This document shows, in pieces, positions 58,992 through 64,000 of a stretch of DNA of 64,000 bases; position 1 is the stretch's first letter; the number at the start of each line of letters is the position of its first letter. The notes beneath the pieces were generated by a model. That model was given only the letters and a program-made list of their open reading frames with translations, ran no database searches and had not been told where the DNA came from. This stretch comes from Acidimicrobiales bacterium. GTDB lineage: Bacteria; Actinomycetota; Acidimicrobiia; Acidimicrobiales; Aldehydirespiratoraceae. Both the position numbers and the translations under genes were made by a program. Where the stretch lies: assembly GCA_022425325.1 (NCBI GenBank), contig JAKMFW010000100.1, positions 64,001 to 128,000 on the forward strand, read 5' to 3'.

Positions 58992-60743
58992 ATGACCGAA
59001 CTCGAGACCCTCGTCCCTGCCGCCGATCCAGCCGTCGAACGGCTCGCGCTCGTCCTTCACGACAGCTTCGTGGCCTACCACGACGCCTACCTGGAGGTCA
59101 CCCACCGCGCCGCGAACCGCTTCCTGAACCGGGAGTGGGACGAACATCAAGACGACAACACCGAACGTCTCGGGTTGCACAAGAAGGGCGTCTGGAGTGC
59201 GGTCGATGCCACCCGGCTCATCTTGTCCGACGACGCCGAGACCGCCCGCCGACAGTGGATCGATGCTCGGCGCCGCTATGTCGCCCTCGTCGGCGGCCGG
59301 ATGGATTTCGAGCTCGCCGAGACGTTCTACAACTCGGTGACCCGCCGACTGTTCGAGGTTGTCGGCCTCGACATCGGGCTCGAGTTCCTGTGGCTCGGAC
59401 CCACCGCCCTCCCCGCCGACGACGGTACCCGCGGCGAATATCGCAACTTCCCGGTCGACGAGTCGCTCAGCGAATCGGTCCGGCAGATCGTCGAGCACAG
59501 CCCGCTCGCCAGCCAGTTCGGCGACCTCGAGCGCGACGTCGAACGCATCGCCACCGAAATTCAGGCGGAACTCGACGAGATCTGGGACGGCTACATCGAC
59601 TCGATCGACATTCTGCGACCGGTCTTCTACCGCAACAAGGGCGCCTACCTCGTCGGGCGGCTGCGGTGGCTCAACCGGGTCAATCCGGTGATCTTGCCCG
59701 TTGCGGTGACATCCGACGGCAGCGTGCGCGTCGACGCCGTGCTGCTCACCGAGCTCTCGGCCAGCCGCCTCTTCGGATACACACGCTCCTATTTCCACGT
59801 GCTGTGTCGCCGGCCGGCAGCAGTCGTGGCCTTCCTCAAGAGCCTGTTGCCGGTGAAGCCGGTGGCCGAGCTCTACACCTCCATCGGGTACAGCGCCCAT
59901 GGCAAGACCAATCTGTTTCGGGCCCTGTACCGCCACATGGAGCACAGCAACACGCGTTTCGAACGAGCCCGCGGGGCACGAGGCATGGTGATGGCGGTGT
60001 TCACCCTGCCGTCGTTCGACGTCGTCTTCAAGCTGATCAAGGACCGCTTCCCGCCGTCGAAGCGCACCACGCCCGAAGACGTGCAGCGGCGCTACAAGCT
60101 GGTGTTCGACCGCGACAAGGTCGGTCGACTCGTCGACGCCCAGGAATTCACCAACCTGAGTTTCGATCGCGATCGGTTCGACGAGGACCTGATTGAGGAA
60201 CTCCAGGCCGATTGCCAGCGCAGCGTGACCGTCACCGAGGACGAGGTGATCCTTCATCACGTCTACACCGAACGGCGGCTCTACCCGCTCGACCTGTATC
60301 TGCGAGAGATGGCACCGGATCGGGCCCGCGAAGCGGCGGTCGACTACGGCAATGCCATCAAGGATCTTGCCTCGGCCAACATCTTCCCGGGCGACCTCTT
60401 CCCGAAGAACTTCGGCGTGAGTCGTCATGGCGTCGTGGTCTTCTACGACTACGACGAACTTTCACTCTTGTCGGAGGTCAACTTCCGCAAGATGCCGGTG
60501 AGCCAGTCGTACGAGGACGAGATGCTCGATCAGCCATGGTTCCCGGTCGAACCCAACGATGTCTTCCCCGAGGAATTCCGCACCTACCTGCGGTCGCCCC
60601 GGGTCGTCGGCGAGGTGTTCGACGAAGTGCACCCTGAGATCTGCACGGTGGAGTTTTGGCAGGAGATGAAGGACCGGCATCAGGGCGGCGAACGACCCGA
60701 CTTCTTCCCGTATCCCCAGCAGTACCGCTTCCCGGAGGACTGA
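58992..60743 (+). CDS. aceK: Isocitrate dehydrogenase kinase/phosphatase
   Basis: AceK (583 aa) switches isocitrate dehydrogenase off and on by phosphorylation, sending isocitrate to the glyoxylate shunt. Conserved segments are AELYTSIGYSAHGKTNLFR, GMVMAVFTLPSFDVVFKLIK and NIFPGDLFPKNFGVSRHG, followed by VVFYDYDE and DVFPEEF. It is full length. AceK is best known from proteobacteria, so its presence here is notable. TAGGGT (58976-58981) is 10 nt before the ATG. Citrate synthase lies 3 kb downstream on the other strand; no icl or aceB is in the window. Confidence 0.95.
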   Translation: MTELETLVPAADPAVERLALVLHDSFVAYHDAYLEVTHRAANRFLNREWDEHQDDNTERLGLHKKGVWSAVDATRLILSDDAETARRQWIDARRRYVALVGGRMDFELAETFYNSVTRRLFEVVGLDIGLEFLWLGPTALPADDGTRGEYRNFPVDESLSESVRQIVEHSPLASQFGDLERDVERIATEIQAELDEIWDGYIDSIDILRPVFYRNKGAYLVGRLRWLNRVNPVILPVAVTSDGSVRVDAVLLTELSASRLFGYTRSYFHVLCRRPAAVVAFLKSLLPVKPVAELYTSIGYSAHGKTNLFRALYRHMEHSNTRFERARGARGMVMAVFTLPSFDVVFKLIKDRFPPSKRTTPEDVQRRYKLVFDRDKVGRLVDAQEFTNLSFDRDRFDEDLIEELQADCQRSVTVTEDEVILHHVYTERRLYPLDLYLREMAPDRAREAAVDYGNAIKDLASANIFPGDLFPKNFGVSRHGVVVFYDYDELSLLSEVNFRKMPVSQSYEDEMLDQPWFPVEPNDVFPEEFRTYLRSPRVVGEVFDEVHPEICTVEFWQEMKDRHQGGERPDFFPYPQQYRFPED

Positions 60744-61561
60744 TGCCGCTGGGAGATCCCGCAGGGAAGGTCGCGGTCGTCACCGGCGCCGCTAGTGGCA
60801 TCGGCCGGGCACTGGTCGATCACGCCGCTGCGCTCGGCATGCAGGTGGTCGCCAGTGACGTGGTGGCGTCGGCGCTGACCGGCTTCGACGATGGTGTCGT
60901 GACCCATGCCGTCGATGTCGCGGACGCCGAAGCCGTCGAGGCGCTCGCCATCGCCGTCTTCGAACGTTTCGGTGCCGTGCATCTGCTGTGCAACAACGCT
61001 GGTGTCTTCCAGGCCGGCCGGGCGTGGGAGGCCACGGACGAGGAATGGCGATGGGCATTCGACGTCAACGTCTTCGGCATCATCAACGGCATCCGGTCCT
61101 TCGTGCCCCGCATGCTCGATGGTGGCGATCACGGCCATGTCGTCACGACGGCGTCGGTCGCCGGCTTCGTTGCCGCCCCGCTCAACGGGCCCTACACGGC
61201 CTCGAAGACCGCCGCGCTGTCGGTGACGGAGTGTCTCGCTCACGACCTGCAGTCGGTCAATGCTCGTATCGGCGCTTCGGTGCTCACCCCGTCGGCGATC
61301 CGCACCGGCATCGCCCGTACCGATGTCGTTCGGCCCGACGGCATGGCTGTGGAGTCCGAACTCGCCTCCGGGGTCCGTGACATCCTTGAGCATCTCACCG
61401 ATGCGGGTCTCGACCCGACTGCGGTGCCACCCATCGTCTTCGAGGCGATCGAGGCCGGTGACTTCTTGATTCCCACCAAGCCCTCGCATCGTGCGCAGAT
61501 CGACACTCGGTTCGAGGCGATGCGGGAGCGTCAGCTTCCCCCCACGCCGCCCGTCGACTGA
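60743..61561 (+). CDS. Short-chain dehydrogenase/reductase
   Basis: A 272-aa classical SDR: VTGAASGIGRA coenzyme motif, NNAGVFQAG, catalytic Ser in TTASVAGF, and YTASKTA for Tyr/Lys. The extended C-terminus after residue 210 resembles SDRs active on lipids or steroids, but specificity is unknown. Its ATG overlaps the aceK stop by 1 nt (TGATG) with CGGAGG upstream, so the two are translationally coupled. An NADPH:quinone oxidoreductase gene follows after 9 nt. Confidence 0.88.
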   Translation: MPLGDPAGKVAVVTGAASGIGRALVDHAAALGMQVVASDVVASALTGFDDGVVTHAVDVADAEAVEALAIAVFERFGAVHLLCNNAGVFQAGRAWEATDEEWRWAFDVNVFGIINGIRSFVPRMLDGGDHGHVVTTASVAGFVAAPLNGPYTASKTAALSVTECLAHDLQSVNARIGASVLTPSAIRTGIARTDVVRPDGMAVESELASGVRDILEHLTDAGLDPTAVPPIVFEAIEAGDFLIPTKPSHRAQIDTRFEAMRERQLPPTPPVD

Positions 61562-61570
61562 GGAGACAAC

Positions 61571-62554
61571 ATGCGTGCCGTCGTGCTCCAAGAGAAGGGC
61601 GGGCCCGAGGTCCTCCGGATGTTGGAGGTCCCCGAGCCCGAACCCGGCCCAGAGGAGGTACTCGTCGACGTGGTGTCCACTGCCGTCAACCGGGCCGACC
61701 TGCTCCAGCGGATGGGGCTGTATCCCGGACCTCCGATGGTCCACGAGATCCCTGGCCTCGAGTTCGCTGGTCGGGTTGCCGCCGTCGGGGAACGGGTCGT
61801 CGAGCATGCGGTTGGTGATCTCGTCATGGGCATCAACAACGGTGGCTGTTACGCCGAGAAACTTGCGATCCACGAGCGGCTCGCAATGAAGGTTCCTGCC
61901 GCCTTGGCGATCACCGACGCCGGCGCTTTCCCGGAGGTGTTCATCACCGCCTGGGACGCGCTGGTGCGCCAGAGCGGCCTGACGAGCGGCCGCTGGGCGC
62001 TTGTGCACGCCGGGGCCTCCGGCGTGGGCACCGCCGCCATCCAGATCGCCAAGACCCTCGGCGCCCGGATCGCCGTCACCGCCTCAGCAGGCAAACACGA
62101 GGTCTGTCGGATGCTCGGCGCCGACCTCGTGATCGACTACCACACCGACGACTATGTGGAGGCGGTGAAGGACATCACCGATGGTGCCGGCGTCGACGTC
62201 GTGCTCGACGTGATCGGCGGTTCGTACCTTCCCCGCAACGTCGCTGCGCTGGCCCAGGGCGGCCGCATCATCCAGGTGGGCGTGATGGCTGGCGGGCCGG
62301 TTCCGTTTGACGTCGGCGGCCTGCTGATGAAGCGGGCGTCGGTCACCGGCACGACGCTGCGGGCACGGCCGATCGAGGAGAAGATCGCGATCACCCGTGA
62401 GTTCGCGACCCAGCTGCTGCCCCATGTCGCGTCAGGCGCGCTCGCCCCGGTGATCGATTCCCGGTATCCGCTCGCCGATGTTGCTGCGGCGCACATCCGG
62501 ATGGGGGAGAACGCCAACGCCGGCAAGTTGGTGCTCGACGTCCAGGCGCCCTAG
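61571..62554 (+). CDS. Zinc-independent NADPH:quinone oxidoreductase family protein
   Basis: A 327-aa medium-chain dehydrogenase of the QOR/PIG3 group. It has VNRADLLQRMGLYP, the coenzyme motif VHAGASGVGTAAIQIAK, and lacks the structural zinc cysteines. Members reduce quinones or other electrophiles with NADPH. AGGAGA precedes the ATG. It is the last gene of the aceK-SDR-QOR operon and converges with the sulfotransferase gene, their stops being adjacent. Confidence 0.9.
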   Translation: MRAVVLQEKGGPEVLRMLEVPEPEPGPEEVLVDVVSTAVNRADLLQRMGLYPGPPMVHEIPGLEFAGRVAAVGERVVEHAVGDLVMGINNGGCYAEKLAIHERLAMKVPAALAITDAGAFPEVFITAWDALVRQSGLTSGRWALVHAGASGVGTAAIQIAKTLGARIAVTASAGKHEVCRMLGADLVIDYHTDDYVEAVKDITDGAGVDVVLDVIGGSYLPRNVAALAQGGRIIQVGVMAGGPVPFDVGGLLMKRASVTGTTLRARPIEEKIAITREFATQLLPHVASGALAPVIDSRYPLADVAAAHIRMGENANAGKLVLDVQAP

Positions 62555-63199
62555 TCAGGCGAACCGTTCCGCCGCCCGGCGGTAGAAGTCGACCTCGAAC
62601 TCGTGATGACGTTCGATGACCTGGCGGGTGGCGGCATCGACCGGTGTCGCATCCTTCGGCGTGGTGTTGGTCCGCACACCTGGTCGGGGAGTGGTCGTCC
62701 AGTTCAGCCGGTGAGCGAGCTTGGCGAGGTCCTCGTCGAAGCGTTCGGTGATGCCGATGAAGTCGAAGGAGTCGAGACCGTCGGTGCCGTCGAGGAAGAT
62801 CTCGGCGAAGCCGCCGGTGACGATCTCCCACCGGGCGAATTCGGCCAGGCTCATGTCGGCGTCCTTGAACGCCATGTGGTGGGGTTCGCCGCTGGGCTCG
62901 ATCGCGTCCCAGAAGTCGTACCAACTTCGGATCCGATCGATCGGATCGCGCATCCACATCACCAGTGCGGCGTTGCGTCCCGAACTCCAGAACTGGCGGG
63001 GTCGGAAGTGGCCGTGCACACAGCGGTAGAGCCGACCGTTGACGATCTCGCTGTTGTAGACCGCCCGGAGGTCATCGCCGTACTCGGCTTCGAGGGCTGC
63101 ACGGAACGACCACCCAGCCGTTTTTGGGAGGTGAACGCTGATCAGCTCGAGCCGGGTGGGGCGGAGCCGACCGAGACGGTTGCGGAGGGTGTAACTCAG
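62555..63199 (-). CDS. Sulfotransferase family protein, probable CTG start
   Basis: The P-loop-like PAPS motif ISVHLPKTAGWSF and the later MWMRDPIDRIRSWY identify a sulfotransferase of the carbohydrate/heparan type. The first standard start, GTG at 63019, leaves out the PAPS loop (154 aa). Extending the frame adds 60 codons without a stop up to CTG at 63199, whose CTGA overlaps the TGA of the citrate synthase gene. From there the protein is 214 aa, with about 20 residues ahead of the PAPS loop as in relatives. No ATG, GTG or TTG lies between. Confidence 0.85.
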   Translation of the reverse strand: MSYTLRNRLGRLRPTRLELISVHLPKTAGWSFRAALEAEYGDDLRAVYNSEIVNGRLYRCVHGHFRPRQFWSSGRNAALVMWMRDPIDRIRSWYDFWDAIEPSGEPHHMAFKDADMSLAEFARWEIVTGGFAEIFLDGTDGLDSFDFIGITERFDEDLAKLAHRLNWTTTPRPGVRTNTTPKDATPVDAATRQVIERHHEFEVDFYRRAAERFA

Positions 63200-64000
63200 C
63201 GGGCGTCGATGGCGACGTAGTCGCGCACGTCGGCACCGGTGTACCGCTGGCGGGGGCGAGCGATGCGGGAGTTCTGCTCGAGCATCTCGTTCCAGTGAGC
63301 CAGCCAGCCCGGGGTACGGCCGATCGCGAACAACACCGTGAACATCTCGAAGGGGAAGCCCATCGATTCGTAGATGAGGCCCGAGTAGAAATCGACGTTC
63401 GGGTAGAGCTTGCGGTCGACGAAGTAGCTGTCGCTGAGGGCGACCTCTTCGAGCTTGAGCGCAATGTCGAGGCGCGGGTTCTTGCCGGTGACCTCGAAGA
63501 CGTCGTACGCAGCGTCCTTGATGATCGCAGCGCGGGGGTCGTAGTTCTTGTACACCCGGTGACCGAAGCCCATCAGGCGTCCCTCGCCGGCCTTGACGCT
63601 TTCGATGAAGGCGGGAACGTTGTCGAGGCTGCCGATGTCGTCGAGCATGTTGAGCACCGCCTCGTTGGCGCCGCCATGGCGAGGGCCGTAGAGGGCGGCA
63701 GCGGCAGCGGCAACCGAGCTGTACGGGTCGGCGTGGGCGGATCCGACCACTCGTGCGGCCGTGGTGGAGCAGTTCTGCTCGTGATCGGCGTGGAGAATCA
63801 AGAGGATTTCCATCGCCTTGTGCAACGCCGGGTGGACCTCGTAGGGGTTGCCGACCTGGAACATCATGTTCAGGAAGTTCGAGGGGTAGTCGAGCGCGTT
63901 GTCGGGGAAGACGTAGGGCAGGCCCATGGCGTGGCGGTACGCCGAGGCCGCCATCGTCGGCATCTTGGCGATCAGCCGGACGATCTGCTCCATGCGAACG
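63196..64000 (-). CDS. gltA: Citrate synthase, 5' end outside window
   Basis: The C-terminal 268 residues of citrate synthase, which condenses acetyl-CoA and oxaloacetate. Visible are LILHADHEQNCSTTAARVVGS (in parts) with one catalytic His, GFGHRVYKNYDPRA with the second His and an Arg, and the catalytic Asp segment near FYSGLIYESMGFPFEMFTVLFA (in parts). The frame is open to base 64000, so the start lies beyond the window. Its TGA overlaps the probable CTG start of the sulfotransferase gene, so the two are in one transcript. Confidence 0.96.
   Translation of the reverse strand, partial: VRMEQIVRLIAKMPTMAASAYRHAMGLPYVFPDNALDYPSNFLNMMFQVGNPYEVHPALHKAMEILLILHADHEQNCSTTAARVVGSAHADPYSSVAAAAAALYGPRHGGANEAVLNMLDDIGSLDNVPAFIESVKAGEGRLMGFGHRVYKNYDPRAAIIKDAAYDVFEVTGKNPRLDIALKLEEVALSDSYFVDRKLYPNVDFYSGLIYESMGFPFEMFTVLFAIGRTPGWLAHWNEMLEQNSRIARPRQRYTGADVRDYVAIDAR

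Noticed and set aside
1-64000. CRISPR arrays, insertion sequences, prophage genes or integration sites
   Set aside because: No repeated spacer pattern, transposase, integrase or tRNA-end duplication was seen.

Overview
The window is chromosomal DNA from a high-GC actinobacterium, most likely a member of the class Acidimicrobiia (Ilumatobacter-like). That placement is an inference. It rests on GC-rich codon use, LexA boxes of the GAAC-N4-GTTC type, a DUF2510 tail on HtpX, a glucosyl-3-phosphoglycerate synthase, a SigB/SigF-type partner-switching module, and the frequency of leaderless genes. There are no insertion sequences, phage genes, CRISPR arrays or rRNA genes. The first gene (at base 1) and the last (citrate synthase, running off base 64000) are cut by the window edges.

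Layout. 1-8.7 kb: RNase HII, an Nfu N-domain protein, a SpoU methylase, HtpX, a MauE-like membrane protein, MutM and an aminotransferase. 8.7-14.3 kb: a type IIA topoisomerase A subunit, a methyltransferase, a DEAD-box helicase and MsrB. 14.4-15.9 kb: recA with a LexA-controlled promoter and a terminator. 15.9-24.5 kb: a co-directional cluster miaB-hyp-miaA-dapF-hflX-dapC-dapD-dapE, joining tRNA modification to diaminopimelate/lysine synthesis by the succinylase route. 24.5-25.9 kb: lexA, divergent from a LysM protein that fits the SOS cell-division suppressor class (YneA/ChiZ/DivS), with four LexA boxes between them. 26.9-30.3 kb: a partner-switching stress module (sigma factor, degenerate and canonical HATPase proteins, STAS protein, PAS-GAF-PP2C phosphatase). 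30.3-30.7 kb: a hairpin-rich non-coding stretch that looks like a structured RNA with its own terminator. 31.9-38.7 kb: an alkyl-sulfatase facing a 2-hydroxyacid/glycolate oxidase operon (lldD-glcD-glcE-glcF). 38.7-51.7 kb: gpgS, a YihY-family protein, acyl-CoA dehydrogenase, lgt, agmatinase, a cyclase-domain protein, an alkyltransferase-like protein, a helicase, a DNA N6-adenine methylase, metX and a second Fpg/Nei glycosylase. 52.4-58.1 kb: three tRNAs (Gly, Cys, Val), an RfbH/ColD-like DegT enzyme next to a MarR regulator with a 21-bp palindrome, and a small LexA-box gene. 58.1-64 kb: chorismate mutase, AceK, an SDR, a quinone oxidoreductase, a sulfotransferase and citrate synthase.

How it works together. 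Three transcription units (recA; the LysM gene with lexA; a 66-aa protein at 56.9 kb) carry exact GAAC-N4-GTTC boxes and form a local SOS regulon. About 27 genes have a TAnnnT box 6-10 nt before their start codon and no room for a ribosome-binding site, so leaderless initiation seems to be a standard mode here. One divergent pair at 40.2 kb shares the TA of two overlapping -10 boxes, a compact bidirectional promoter. Two genes, a sulfotransferase and a DNA methylase, have no standard start codon ahead of clearly coding N-terminal sequence. The sulfotransferase appears to start at CTG inside a CTGA overlap with the citrate synthase stop codon.
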